The position numbers and the translations under genes were made by a program. From the NCBI GenBank assembly GCA_020632695.1, contig JACKFB010000004.1, forward strand, positions 310,001 through 374,000: a stretch of 64,000 nucleotides of DNA, in the 5' to 3' direction. The notes beneath the pieces are model-generated. The model was not told where the DNA came from. It made no database searches and saw nothing but the letters and a program-made list of their open reading frames with translations. This document shows positions 37,948 through 47,832 of this stretch, piece by piece; the stretch's first letter is position 1, and each line of letters starts with the position of its first letter. This DNA is from Deltaproteobacteria bacterium. GTDB taxonomy: Bacteria > Myxococcota_A > UBA9042 > PHBI01 > JACKFB01.

Positions 37948-38811
37948 GTGCCGATACGAAAGGCCGTCATCCCCGCCGCGGGGTTGGGCACGCGTCTCCT
38001 TCCGGCCACCAAGGCCGTCCCGAAGGAGATGATGCCGATCGTGAACAAGCCCGCGATCCAGGTGATCGTGGAGGAGTGCGTCAGCGTCGGGATCGAGCTG
38101 ATCGTCCTGATCAACGGCCGCTACAAGGGCGCCCTCGAGGACCACTTCGACGTGTCCTACGAGGTGCAGGACGTGCTGGCCCTGCAGGGCAAGGCCGAGC
38201 TGCTCGACCGCATCACGCACCTCAGCCAGATGGTGGACATCGTCAGCGTGCGCCAGAACCGGCCGCTGGGGTTGGGCCACGCGGTGCTGTGCGCGCGGCC
38301 GGTCATCGGGGACCAGGAGCCCTTCGCCGTGCTGCTGCCCGACGATCTGGTGGACGCCGAGCAGCCGGCGACCGGGCAGCTCGCCAAGGTGTACGACGAG
38401 ACCGGGATGGGGGCGCTGGCCCTGGTCGAGGTGCCGCCCGGCCACGAGCCGATGTACGGCATGGTGGCCGGAGACCCGATGGGCGGGCGGCGCCACCGAC
38501 TGCGCACGATGGTGGAGAAGCCGCCGGCGGGCCAGGCGCCGTCGAACCTGGGCATCGTCGGCCGCTACGTGCTGCCGGGCAGCGTGTTCGGGCACATCGC
38601 CGCCACGGCGCCGGGCAAGGGCGGCGAGATCCAGCTCACCGACGCGCTGGTCGCGCTGATGGAGCGCGAGGGGGTCGTGGGGCACCTGCTCGAGGGGCGC
38701 CGCTACGACACGGGCGAGGTCGCCGGGCTCATCGAGGCCAACCTGGCCTACGCGATGAAGGACCCCGTGCTGGCCGAGCGTCTGCGAGCCTTCATGCGTA
38801 CCCTGGTCTGA
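37948..38811 (+). CDS. galU: UTP-glucose-1-phosphate uridylyltransferase
   Basis: 287 residues, normal for GalU. It makes UDP-glucose from UTP and glucose 1-phosphate for envelope polysaccharides. The nucleotidyl-transferase signature is AAGLGTRLLPATKAVPKEMM. Further motifs are NKPAIQVIVEE, PLGLGHAVLCA, VLLPDDLVD, GMVAG, VEKPP and GRYVLPGSVF. The start is a GTG at 37948, 24 bases after the small basic protein gene. Confidence 0.96.
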   Translation: MPIRKAVIPAAGLGTRLLPATKAVPKEMMPIVNKPAIQVIVEECVSVGIELIVLINGRYKGALEDHFDVSYEVQDVLALQGKAELLDRITHLSQMVDIVSVRQNRPLGLGHAVLCARPVIGDQEPFAVLLPDDLVDAEQPATGQLAKVYDETGMGALALVEVPPGHEPMYGMVAGDPMGGRRHRLRTMVEKPPAGQAPSNLGIVGRYVLPGSVFGHIAATAPGKGGEIQLTDALVALMEREGVVGHLLEGRRYDTGEVAGLIEANLAYAMKDPVLAERLRAFMRTLV

Positions 38812-38859
38812 GCTGCGGCGGCGCCGCGGCGGCCTCGGAGGCGACCCTGCGCTGCACCC

Positions 38860-40872
38860 TCAGGGGAACTTGCAGATGCGCACCACGGTCCAGGCGTTCT
38901 GGTTGGCGCCCGTGTCCGCGACGAGCCACTGGCTGACCAGGTTGGTGAGCTCGGTCTTGCAGACCATCGAGGGCGCGCACTCGGCGTCGGTGCTGCAGCG
39001 GCGCGTGCAGTAGCGGGTGGCGACGTCGGGCAGCAGCGCGAGACACGTGTAGCTCTGGCACTGGTTGGGGTTGGTGCAGACCGAGCCGTCGGTCTTGGGG
39101 CCCGCGGGCTCGAGCGGGGTGTAGCAGCCCATGCCCGCGTCATGGAGCGCGTAGGGGATGGAGGGGTCGTACTCGACGGCCTGGGCGCTGGGCGAGGGCG
39201 CGTAGTAGATGAGGTTGCACTCCTGGCCGGGGAAGCAGTCCTTCTTGGTGCGGCACATGGCCGCGCAGGTGGTGGGCAGGCTGCTCAGGGCGGCGAGCTG
39301 ATCGCAGTGTCCCGAGGCGCAGTCGGCGGCGGTGCCGCAGCTCGCCGAGATGCCGACCGTGCCCGCAGGGTTGGCGTTGCAGGCGCCGGAGATCTCGCCG
39401 GTGGTCGGGTCGCCCACCAGGTGGCAGGTGGCTCCTGAGCCGGGGCAACCCAGCTCGTTGAGGCAGGTGGGCGCGCAGACGCTGTCGCTGCAGAGACGGC
39501 TGGCGCACTCGGCGCTGTCGTCGCACGGGGCGCCCAGGGCGGCACCCTCGGGCTCGGGTTGGCAGAAGCCCACGTTGGCGCTGCCTGGGAGCTTCGAGCA
39601 GATCTGCCCCGCCTTGCACTCGGCCGCGCTGCCGCAGGGCAGGCTGCACACGTTGGTCCCCGTGGTCTCGCGGCGCGCGCAGACGCCCCAGGGGTAGCAG
39701 TCGGTGTGATAGGAGCAGGGCGCGCCCTCCCCCGGCTGGCACCCGGCGGTCTCCACGGGCTGGCCGCCGCCGCACACGCCCGCCGTGCAGCTCTCGCCCG
39801 TGGTGCACGGGTCGCCGTCGTCGCAGGCGACGCCGCTGAGCGCCTCGAACCCGCAGCTCCCACCGGCGCAGGTCGGCTTGGTGCAGGGGTCGCCGTCGTC
39901 GGGGCAGGGGGCCGAGGCGCTCATGCACACGCCGCCCTTGCACGCGTCCGCGGTGGTGCAGGCGTCCCCGTCGTCGCAGGGCGTCCCGTCGGCGGCGCCG
40001 GTCCAGCCGTCCTGGGCCTGCGTCGGGTCGCAGCGCTGGCACGGGTCGGCCGGGTTGGTCTGACCGTTGCCGTAGCAGGCGCCACCGATGGCGCAGAGCC
40101 CTTCGATGGCCACGTGCTCGCAGCCGGTGGGGCCGCAGAGGTCCTGGGTGCAGGCCAGGCCGTCGTCGCAGCTCAGCACCGTCCCGCTGCACTGGCCGTT
40201 GTCGCACACGTCGTCGCTCGAGCAGGGATCCCCGTCGTCGCAGGGCTGCCCGGTGAGCGGCTGGCTCTGGCACACCCCGGCCGAGCACGGCTCGATGGTG
40301 CACGGGTTCCCGTCGTCGGGGCACTGGAGCGGCGTCGACGCGCAGGCGCCCGCCTGGCACTGGTCGGGTCCGGTGCATGGGTCGCCGTCGTCGCAGGGGA
40401 AGCCGTCGTTGGGCGACCACTGCTTGGTGTTCTGCGCCGGGTCGCAGCGCAGGCACCCGTTCTGGGGCCTGGCCTGCATCGCCGTCCAGCAGGCCCCGTC
40501 CAGCAGGCAGAACCCCGGGCTCAGCGGGTTGGTGCAGGCGCCGCCGACGCAGACGTCGTCGGTGCAGGGGACCCCATCGGTGCAGTCGATCGGCGTGCCG
40601 CGACACGAGCCGCCGGCGCACTGGTCGTTGAAGGTGCACGGGTCCTGGTCGTTGCAGGCCTTGCCCTCGACGCAGCCGCCGTCGGGGAGCCCGGAGTCGG
40701 GCGCCGCGTCGGGCTGCCCGTCGAGGGTGGGGAGCGTGTCGCGCACCGCGAACCCCGCGTCGGCGTCGCTCACGAGGACGTCGGGACCTCCGCCGGTCCC
40801 GTCGCCAGCCGCCCCACACCCGGCCACGGACCAGGCGAGCGCCAGCGCCAGGCGCGCCGACACCGCCCTCAT
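38860..40872 (-). CDS. Cysteine-rich lipoprotein with Dictyostelium-type repeats, coupled to DAHP synthase
   Basis: The start at 40872 gives a signal peptide with lipobox SVAGC; the ATGA overlaps the stop of the DAHP synthase gene. 670 residues. After a short Asp/Gly linker come about nine repeats of the CxDxDPCTxxxxC kind (for example PCDDGDPCSSDDVCDNGQC), related to those of the 10758-13838 protein. The C-terminal third has a different disulfide pattern with Cys spaced 5-10 residues apart (CASGHCDQL, CRTKKDCFPGQEC). Probably a surface protein of the same class as the 10.8 kb gene. Why it shares a message with a biosynthetic enzyme is not clear. Confidence 0.8.
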   Translation of the reverse strand: MRAVSARLALALAWSVAGCGAAGDGTGGGPDVLVSDADAGFAVRDTLPTLDGQPDAAPDSGLPDGGCVEGKACNDQDPCTFNDQCAGGSCRGTPIDCTDGVPCTDDVCVGGACTNPLSPGFCLLDGACWTAMQARPQNGCLRCDPAQNTKQWSPNDGFPCDDGDPCTGPDQCQAGACASTPLQCPDDGNPCTIEPCSAGVCQSQPLTGQPCDDGDPCSSDDVCDNGQCSGTVLSCDDGLACTQDLCGPTGCEHVAIEGLCAIGGACYGNGQTNPADPCQRCDPTQAQDGWTGAADGTPCDDGDACTTADACKGGVCMSASAPCPDDGDPCTKPTCAGGSCGFEALSGVACDDGDPCTTGESCTAGVCGGGQPVETAGCQPGEGAPCSYHTDCYPWGVCARRETTGTNVCSLPCGSAAECKAGQICSKLPGSANVGFCQPEPEGAALGAPCDDSAECASRLCSDSVCAPTCLNELGCPGSGATCHLVGDPTTGEISGACNANPAGTVGISASCGTAADCASGHCDQLAALSSLPTTCAAMCRTKKDCFPGQECNLIYYAPSPSAQAVEYDPSIPYALHDAGMGCYTPLEPAGPKTDGSVCTNPNQCQSYTCLALLPDVATRYCTRRCSTDAECAPSMVCKTELTNLVSQWLVADTGANQNAWTVVRICKFP

Positions 40873-41897
40873 CGGGCCTCGGCGTCCAGCCCGCGCATCG
40901 CGCCGCGGATGGCCTCCAGCTCGCGCATGAGGCGCTCGAAGCGGTAGGGCTTCAAGGACTGCGGCCCATCGCTCATCGCGTCGGCCGGGCTCGGGTGGAC
41001 CTCGACGATGATGCCGTGGGCGCCGGCGACCAGCGACGCGCGGGCCAGCGCCGGCACGCCGTGCCACAGCCCGATGCCGTGCGAGGGGTCACCGATGACC
41101 GGCAGGTGCGTGAGATGGCGCAGCATGTGGATGGCGGCCACGTCGAAGGTGTTGCGGGTCATCGTCTCGAAGGTGCGGATGCCGCGCTCGCACAGCATGA
41201 CCTGCGCGTTGCCGGCGTTCACGATGTATTCGGCCGCCATCAGGAGCTCCTTGATGGTCGCCGACATCCCGCGCTTGAGCATCACCGGCTTGTCGACCCG
41301 GCCCACCGCCTCGAGCAGCGAGAAGTTCTGCATGTTGCGGGCGCCGACCTGCAGCACGTCGGCGTACTCGGCCACCAGCGGCAGGCTCTCGGTGTCCTTG
41401 ACCTCGGTGATGACCAGCAGGCCGGTCGCCTCGCGCGCCTCGGCCAGCAGCTCCAGGCCGTCGGCCTTCAACCCCTGGAAGGCGTAGGGGCTGGTGCGCG
41501 GCTTGTAGGCGCCGCCGCGCAGGAAGCTGGCGCCGGCGGCCTTGACCACGCGCGCCGTCTCCAGGATCTGCTCGCGCGACTCGACCGCGCAGGGGCCGGC
41601 CATCACCTCGAAGCCGTCGCCGCCCACCCGCACCCCGTTGGCGAAGGTGATGACGGTGTCCTCCGGCTTCACCTCGCGGCTCACCAGCTTGTAGGGCGCC
41701 GAGACGCGGACGACCTCGCGCACGCCGCCCAGCGACTCGAAGCGGTCCGCCGGGACGGGGCCCTCGTTGCCGGTGACGGCGATGGCGGTGCGCTGGGCAC
41801 CGGGGAGCGCGCGCGCCTGGAAACCCAGGGACTCGACCCGGTCGAGGACGATGGCGATCTCCTCGGCCGTGGCCTCGGGCGTCATCACGATCAGCAT
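40869..41897 (-). CDS. aroF: 3-deoxy-7-phosphoheptulonate (DAHP) synthase with N-terminal regulatory domain
   Basis: 342 residues. It condenses PEP and erythrose 4-phosphate, the first shikimate step. An N-terminal ferredoxin-like domain (about 1-75) of the kind that binds aromatic amino acids in Thermotoga-type enzymes precedes the TIM-barrel core. Motifs: AGPCAVES, GGAYKPRTSPYAFQG, QVGARNMQNF, LKRGM, LCERGIRTF, GDPSHG and IIVEVHPSP, including the metal-binding Cys, His and Glu. Feedback control through the N-terminal domain is likely. The start is the ATG at 41897. The next gene overlaps its stop by four bases. Confidence 0.95.
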   Translation of the reverse strand: MLIVMTPEATAEEIAIVLDRVESLGFQARALPGAQRTAIAVTGNEGPVPADRFESLGGVREVVRVSAPYKLVSREVKPEDTVITFANGVRVGGDGFEVMAGPCAVESREQILETARVVKAAGASFLRGGAYKPRTSPYAFQGLKADGLELLAEAREATGLLVITEVKDTESLPLVAEYADVLQVGARNMQNFSLLEAVGRVDKPVMLKRGMSATIKELLMAAEYIVNAGNAQVMLCERGIRTFETMTRNTFDVAAIHMLRHLTHLPVIGDPSHGIGLWHGVPALARASLVAGAHGIIVEVHPSPADAMSDGPQSLKPYRFERLMRELEAIRGAMRGLDAEAR

Positions 41898-41977
41898 GGC
41901 GGTCTCCCTTTGAGGTCGGATGCTTCTACTCGATCGCAGTTGGCGGCGGCAAGGAATGCGTGGTAGCTCGCCAAGCC

Positions 41978-42931
41978 ATGGAGCATGAGCGCCAGAGCGC
42001 CCCCGAGGCCGCCGCGCCGGGCCCGCCGACGGGCCCCACCGGCACGCGCGCCGTGCATCCAGCGGCCGCGCTGGTGCTGGCTCTGTTGCTGCTGACCGGC
42101 GCCGCAGCGGCCACGCTGCGCTTCGTCCAGGGGGACAGGCGCGCTCGCCCCGCCGACGTGGACCTCAGCGTGCCCGACTGGCGCCCCGACGCCGTGGAGC
42201 AGCGCCGCCTGGCCGAGGTGGCCGCCGCCCGCCGCGCCGCGGCGCCGGCGCTGGACGATCCCGAGGTGAAGGGGCTGCTCGACGCCTACGCCCGCTTCTG
42301 CGCGGTCGAGCTGCGCACCGCGGGCGACACGCGCAGCCCGGAGCTGGCCGACGCCCACGCCGACTTCGAGCAGTGGGCGCTGACCTCGCTGCGCTTCCTG
42401 GGGTCGGAGCGCTACATGGGCCTGGGGCAGGTGCTGGCCGACCGCGTGCTGGCGGCGGTGCAGGCCCGCGACCGTGCCACCGTCGAGGCGCTGGCCGGCC
42501 ACCTGGTGCATCACCTCCAGAGCACCAACCTGGTCGAGGCGGATCTCTCGCCCCGACCGGGCACCGAGCTGGTGGTCCCGGCGATCTTCATGGCGCGCTG
42601 GGCCCAGGTGGTGCGGGAGAGCCGCCCCCCCGACACCCTGCTCTCGGCCGAGGAGCGCAAGATCCTGCTGCGCTGGAAGCTGGCCGCGAACCCGCTGGTC
42701 TCCGCCGAGCGGCGCGAGGAGGTGGCCCGCGCCCTGAGCGCCCTGGACCCCGGCTTCCCGATCATGCGCGCGCTGGCCGCCCGGGCCGCCGACGAGCGCC
42801 AGTGGGCCGAGGCCGCCCGCTACTACGCCGCGGCGCTGCAGGAGGCGCCGGACGACGGCACCCTGCGCGCCAACCTCGAGCTGGCCAGGGCCCAGGCCAA
42901 CGCCCAGTCCCAGCGCCCGCCCGCGCCCTGA
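41978..42931 (+). CDS. Single-pass membrane protein with C-terminal TPR-like repeat
   Basis: The ATG at 41978 is chosen. A GTG at 41960, four bases after AAGGA, is equally possible and would add six residues. One membrane segment is at about 30-50 (PAAALVLALLLLTGAAAA), followed by an Ala/Arg-rich helical domain of about 260 residues. The C-terminus has a TPR-type helix pair (WAEAARYYAAALQEAPDDGT, LRANLELARAQ). No family recognised. It reads divergently from DAHP synthase with 80 bases between starts and is likely exposed to the periplasm. Confidence 0.68.
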   Translation: MEHERQSAPEAAAPGPPTGPTGTRAVHPAAALVLALLLLTGAAAATLRFVQGDRRARPADVDLSVPDWRPDAVEQRRLAEVAAARRAAAPALDDPEVKGLLDAYARFCAVELRTAGDTRSPELADAHADFEQWALTSLRFLGSERYMGLGQVLADRVLAAVQARDRATVEALAGHLVHHLQSTNLVEADLSPRPGTELVVPAIFMARWAQVVRESRPPDTLLSAEERKILLRWKLAANPLVSAERREEVARALSALDPGFPIMRALAARAADERQWAEAARYYAAALQEAPDDGTLRANLELARAQANAQSQRPPAP

Positions 42932-42965
42932 GCCGCGGACGAGGCAGGCGCCGGCTCCCTGGGGC

Positions 42966-45254
42966 CTACAGGCTGAGCAGCCAGGCCTCGAGCTGGTCGA
43001 GCTCCCAGTCGTCGAGGCCGCTGGTGGTGCCGTGCTGGTCGGCGGGGTTCTTGTCGGTGAGGACCTCGCGCAGCGTGGCGGCGGAGCCGTCGTGCAGGTA
43101 GGGGGCCGTGCGCCAGAGGCCGCGGAGCGTGGGGGTGTCCAGACCCTCGAGGGGCCCGCCCAGGCGCTGGCCGGAGCCGGGGCCCAGGGTGCCGACGTCG
43201 TGGAGCAGGGGGCTGGCCGGGGCGAGGAAGCCGCTGTCGGTGAGCCGCGGGCCCGTGTGGCACTCGGTGCAGCCCAACTCGGCCGACTCGAAGAGGAGGC
43301 GGCCCGCCTCGGCCGCCGGCGAGAGCGCGCCGTCGTCCTGGCGGTAGGGGCTGGGGCGCTCGGTGTCGAAGCTGGTGACGTAGGCCGCCAGCGCGTCCAG
43401 ATCCTCGGAGATGCCGGCCTTGGAGTCGCCCAGGGTCGTGTCGCGCGTGCCGCTGTGGAAGTCGGCGTCGGCCATCAGCCCCTTGCCGCCGAAGGGGCCG
43501 CGGATGTCGTGCTCGAAGTCCTGGATCTCGTCGAAGTTGGCGGACCAGTGGATGGCGCCGTCGCCGGTTCCGGCGTGCCCCAGCAGCGTGATGGTGTTGC
43601 GCAGGCCCTCGCCGCGGTCGCTGAAGTCCCAGGTGCGCCCGTCGGCCTCGCCGTCCATGTGGCAGTGGGCGCAGGCGATGTAGCCGTCCTTGCACAGCCG
43701 CGCGTCCAGGCTGTCGTTGAACAGGCGCTTTCCGCGCAGCAGCGGCTCGCTGAGCGGCTCGGCGCTGACGGTGGCGAGGCGGGCGAGGGGCTGGGGCAGC
43801 GCGGTGAAGCTGGTCACGTCGTAGACGACCACCTCGCGGGAGAGGCTGGCGTCGACGAGCAGGTGGCGGTCGTCGGGCGAGAGCGCCAGCCCTTCCGGCG
43901 CGTAGCCGACGAAGAGCAGGCTGCCCGACTGCACCCCGGTGAGGGCGTCGAGGCGCTCGACGGCGCGGCTTCCGCGGGTGGCGACGTAGAGGTAGTCGCC
44001 GTGGGCGCTCCAGGCCGCGGCCGAGGCCAGGCCGCGGTTGTCGAACTGCTTTCGGCGGTCGAACTGCTCGGCGCCGCCCGGCAGATCCAGCCAGGAGACC
44101 ACGGCGCGCACGGTGGTCTCGAAGGTCAGCGGGTGGCCGTTGCGGTAGACGCCGTCGAGGACGTTGGCCTGCAGCGACGGGATCGCGGCCTCGCGGCCCG
44201 TGGGCGACACCAGGAGCTGGTCCAGGTAGCTGGGCACGCCGCCGATCTCCGTGTCGTCGGCGAGCTGGGTGTCCAACGCCAGGGTCAGCCGCGTGATGGC
44301 GCCGGTGTGCGGGTCGACGAAGGCCAGCTCGGCGGCGTCATCGGGGGAGCGCCAGCGGGTCACGGCCACGCGCCCGTCGGGCAGGGCGGCGACGCCGCGG
44401 GCGTCGGGGAGATCGTCGACCAGGAGCTGGAGCGCGGGCGTGGCCTCGGCGCTGAAGAGGGCGAGCTGGCCGGTGGCCTGCAGCGAGACCGCCAGGCGGT
44501 CGCCGACCGGCACCGCGGCGTAGGGGCGGCTGGCGCGGGGCAGGGGGAGCGCCAACGCCGAGTCGGGCTGCGCCGGGTCGAGCACGCGCAGGACGTCGGC
44601 GTCGGGGCAGGGGACCAGGAGGCGGTCCTGCCAGGGGGTCAGGGTGCGGGGGCCGCCGGGAGCCTGCATGCGCCCGGTCACCGAGAAGGTGTCGCCGTCG
44701 CGGGCCACGAGGGTGAGCTCGGAGGCGTCGGTGCTGACGACGGCGGCGCGCTCGGTGCCGGGCAGCCAGGCGATGGTGCCGGACTGGAGCGGGGTGAAGA
44801 CGAGCGGCCAGGTGACCGCGACGCTCACCTGGGCGGTGCGGCGCACGCCGGCGGCGTCGATGGCGGTCAGCACGGCCTTGTAGCGGCCGGGGGCGGGGTA
44901 GGCGACCGTGGCGGTGGGGTCGGGGCGGGGGGCCTCCCAGCCGCGGCCGTCGCCGAAGTCCCAGAGGTAGAGCGCGGCGCCCTCGGAGGCGGAGCCGTCC
45001 AGGGTCACGGTCTCGTCGGTGACGGCGTAGGCCGGGGCGGACGCGCGGGCCATGAGCGCCGGGGCTGGCAGCTCGGGGCCCGGGTCGGAGGCGGCGTCGG
45101 GGGTCTCGGCGTCGGGAGCCGTCGCGTCGGCCGCGAGGTCGGGCGCGGCGTCGGGCGGCGCGGCCGAGCCTCCGCCGCCGTCGCAAGCCTGGGCGGTGGC
45201 GAGCCCGAGGAGCAGCGCCAGCGCGAGCGGGGCAGCGGGCAGCCGGCGACTCAC
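42966..45254 (-). CDS. Lipoprotein with PKD domain, beta-propeller and di-haem cytochrome c peroxidase-like domain
   Basis: GTG start at 45254, overlapping the previous stop (GTGA). The signal peptide has lipobox TAQAC. 762 residues. A PKD-type domain at about 65-150 (YLWDFGDGRGW, YPAPGRYKAVLTAID) is followed by a seven-blade-like propeller (about 160-490; GYAPEGLALSPDDRHLLVDA). The end is a di-haem domain with CAHCH (about 528) and CTECH (about 660), plus RGKRLFND and PTLRGLWRTAPYLHDGS, the hallmarks of BCCP/MauG-like proteins. It should oxidise or transfer electrons at the cell surface. Whether it uses peroxide or modifies a protein side chain cannot be told. It is paralogous to the 50204-53242 protein, with which it shares domain order and the RLFNDxSxxAR region. 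Confidence 0.87.
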   Translation of the reverse strand: MSRRLPAAPLALALLLGLATAQACDGGGGSAAPPDAAPDLAADATAPDAETPDAASDPGPELPAPALMARASAPAYAVTDETVTLDGSASEGAALYLWDFGDGRGWEAPRPDPTATVAYPAPGRYKAVLTAIDAAGVRRTAQVSVAVTWPLVFTPLQSGTIAWLPGTERAAVVSTDASELTLVARDGDTFSVTGRMQAPGGPRTLTPWQDRLLVPCPDADVLRVLDPAQPDSALALPLPRASRPYAAVPVGDRLAVSLQATGQLALFSAEATPALQLLVDDLPDARGVAALPDGRVAVTRWRSPDDAAELAFVDPHTGAITRLTLALDTQLADDTEIGGVPSYLDQLLVSPTGREAAIPSLQANVLDGVYRNGHPLTFETTVRAVVSWLDLPGGAEQFDRRKQFDNRGLASAAAWSAHGDYLYVATRGSRAVERLDALTGVQSGSLLFVGYAPEGLALSPDDRHLLVDASLSREVVVYDVTSFTALPQPLARLATVSAEPLSEPLLRGKRLFNDSLDARLCKDGYIACAHCHMDGEADGRTWDFSDRGEGLRNTITLLGHAGTGDGAIHWSANFDEIQDFEHDIRGPFGGKGLMADADFHSGTRDTTLGDSKAGISEDLDALAAYVTSFDTERPSPYRQDDGALSPAAEAGRLLFESAELGCTECHTGPRLTDSGFLAPASPLLHDVGTLGPGSGQRLGGPLEGLDTPTLRGLWRTAPYLHDGSAATLREVLTDKNPADQHGTTSGLDDWELDQLEAWLLSL

Positions 45255-46888
45255 CGCGAGCCGGCCGTCGTGAAGTGCATCATGAAGGCCTCGGCGATGG
45301 CGTTGCCGTTGTAGTCCTGGATGCCGCCGGCGGGGACCTCCAGCACGTAGCGGGTGCCGGGGCGTAGCGGCTTCTGCGGCCAGAAGTTCAGGGTGGCCTC
45401 CTGGACGCTCACCCAGCCGTCGACGCGGGTCAGCGCCGGGTCGGTGTCGGCCTCGTACACGCGCACCGAGCCCTCCCAGGCGCTCTGCACCGAGATGAAC
45501 TCGCTGAAGCTCAGCCCCAGGCGCGAGGTCAGGGGCAGATCGGTGGCGCCGTCGGCGGGCCAGGCCCAGGTGACGCGCGGCGGGCGCGTGTCGGGCATGG
45601 TGTCCCACGCCGCGATGGCGCTGCCCTCGTTGGGCTTGGCGCCGTCATCGACGGAGAGCACCACCAGGTTGCCGATGGGCGTGGCGGTGTCCAGGTCGCC
45701 CTGGAGGTCCCAGGTGGTCAGCAGCTCGGGGCTGGTCTGGTCGCTGATGTCGTAGAGCCCCGCGAAGTTGGACTCGCCCATGAAGAGCAGGTCGTCCTTC
45801 ACGTAGACGTAGCCGCCGGCGCCGGGCGAGGGCGCGTCGCCGACGAAGGTGGGGTGGGTGGGGTCGCGGATGTCGTAGATGATGGGGCCGCCGCCCGAGT
45901 CCTTGCGGGCGTAGTAGAGGAAGCCGTTGAAGTGGTTCGAGAAGTAGGGCTCGCGCGGCGTGCCCTCGCTGTCCTTGACCAGGAAGTCGCCGCCCGGGAT
46001 GGGCTGGGCGTTGGCCGGGTCGGAGATGTCCAGCAGGACGGTGCGCGGCCCCTCGGTGGTGCTGACGATGAGCAGGTTCCCGATGACGTCGAGCTTGCCG
46101 GCGCGCAGGACGGGGTCGAAGGTGATCTGGTTGACCAGCACGGGCTCGCGGGGGTCGGTGGCGTCGAGGATGAAGACGCCGTTGTCCGAGCCGGCCACGT
46201 AGACGTAGGGCGCCTGCCAGAAGACGCTCAGGGAGACGCGCGCGTAGGCGTCCGGGTAGACGACGCCGGGCAGATCGACGCGGGCGACCGCCTTCGGCTC
46301 GGAGATGTCGCTGAGATCCCAGAAGAGCACGCCGGCGGGGAAGGGGAAGATGAGCTCCTCGTCGTCCTCGCGGGTGAAGCGCATCCCGTCGGTGACCGCC
46401 CACTGCCCGCCGATGGACGAGAAGCCGATGGCGTGGGTCTCGCGCATGTCGATGGAGGTGCCCATCCCGGCGACGACCGGGGTGCAGGGGTCGGAGATGT
46501 CCCAGAGCGTGATGCCGCCCTGGCCGAACTCGGGAGCCCAGGGCATCAGCAGGTACCCGTCGTACATCACCACCAGGTTGTGGTGGTCGCTGGTGTCGGC
46601 CGGTCCGCCGTCCAGATAGGCGCAGTGCTCGCCGAGATCGGCCTCGGCGAAGGTGGCCACCGGCCCGCCAGGACCGCGCTCGGGCACGAAGGCGCCCGGC
46701 TCCGGGTAGGGGCGCGCCACCGGGCCGGTGTCGACCTCCAAGGCGGGGGCGTCCGGGCTCGCGTCCGAATCCGGCGCGCTCGCGTCGGCGTCGGGCGCGC
46801 TGACGTCGGTGTCGGGGCGAGAGGGCGAGTCTTCATCGCAAGCCCCCCACAGCAGCGAGGCAGCGGCGATCAGGGCCAGACGACGCAT
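45251..46888 (-). CDS. LVIVD-repeat beta-propeller lipoprotein with C-terminal Ig-like domain
   Basis: 545 residues; the lipobox LWGAC precedes an Asp/Ser/Ala linker. At least six LVIVD-type blades are seen (GITLWDISDPCTP, GVLFWDLSDISEP, GVFILDATDPREP, TVLLDISDPANA, PIIYDIRDPTHP, GLYDISDQTSP). A SbsA/Big_5-like domain closes the protein (about 430-540, LPLTSRLGLSFSEFI, LRPGTRYVLEVPAGG). It is the first gene of a two-gene unit with the di-haem protein, coupled by a GTGA overlap. Such propellers usually mediate protein contacts at the surface, so it may be the scaffold for the di-haem partner (inference). Confidence 0.86.
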   Translation of the reverse strand: MRRLALIAAASLLWGACDEDSPSRPDTDVSAPDADASAPDSDASPDAPALEVDTGPVARPYPEPGAFVPERGPGGPVATFAEADLGEHCAYLDGGPADTSDHHNLVVMYDGYLLMPWAPEFGQGGITLWDISDPCTPVVAGMGTSIDMRETHAIGFSSIGGQWAVTDGMRFTREDDEELIFPFPAGVLFWDLSDISEPKAVARVDLPGVVYPDAYARVSLSVFWQAPYVYVAGSDNGVFILDATDPREPVLVNQITFDPVLRAGKLDVIGNLLIVSTTEGPRTVLLDISDPANAQPIPGGDFLVKDSEGTPREPYFSNHFNGFLYYARKDSGGGPIIYDIRDPTHPTFVGDAPSPGAGGYVYVKDDLLFMGESNFAGLYDISDQTSPELLTTWDLQGDLDTATPIGNLVVLSVDDGAKPNEGSAIAAWDTMPDTRPPRVTWAWPADGATDLPLTSRLGLSFSEFISVQSAWEGSVRVYEADTDPALTRVDGWVSVQEATLNFWPQKPLRPGTRYVLEVPAGGIQDYNGNAIAEAFMMHFTTAGSR

Positions 46889-46963
46889 CCAACGATCTCC
46901 TTGCCGCCCTCGTCCAACCGGGGCGCGCGAGCGGCGCCCATCATCGACAGCCGAGGTCCCCGG

Positions 46964-46977
46964 GACAAGGACTTGTC
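46964..46977. promoter_or_regulatory. Inverted repeat in the divergent lipoprotein promoter region
   Basis: GACAAG-GA-CTTGTC is a perfect 6-bp palindrome 76 bases upstream of the gene starting at 46888. The gap 46889-47118 separates the two arms of the haem-protein cluster. The remainder is a strongly C-rich strand (about 47030-47110) with no coding sign. Confidence 0.3.
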
Positions 46978-47118
46978 ACTGCGTGCCACATGAAAGCATC
47001 GCCCGACCCCAAGAAACCGGGCGAATCGTTCCCCCACAAGCCACCGCGCCCGCCACCCCCGAAGACACCCCGCCGCACCCCCTTGGCCCAGCTCCCAGCT
47101 GCGTGCTACGCCGCGGCC

Positions 47119-47831
<713 letters not shown>

Positions 47832-47832
<1 letters not shown>

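Noticed and set aside
47049..47066. Short similarity to the outer flank of palindrome copy B (CGCCACCCCCGAAG)
   Set aside because: Only 14 bases match, in a C-rich stretch where chance matches are likely, and the arms are absent.
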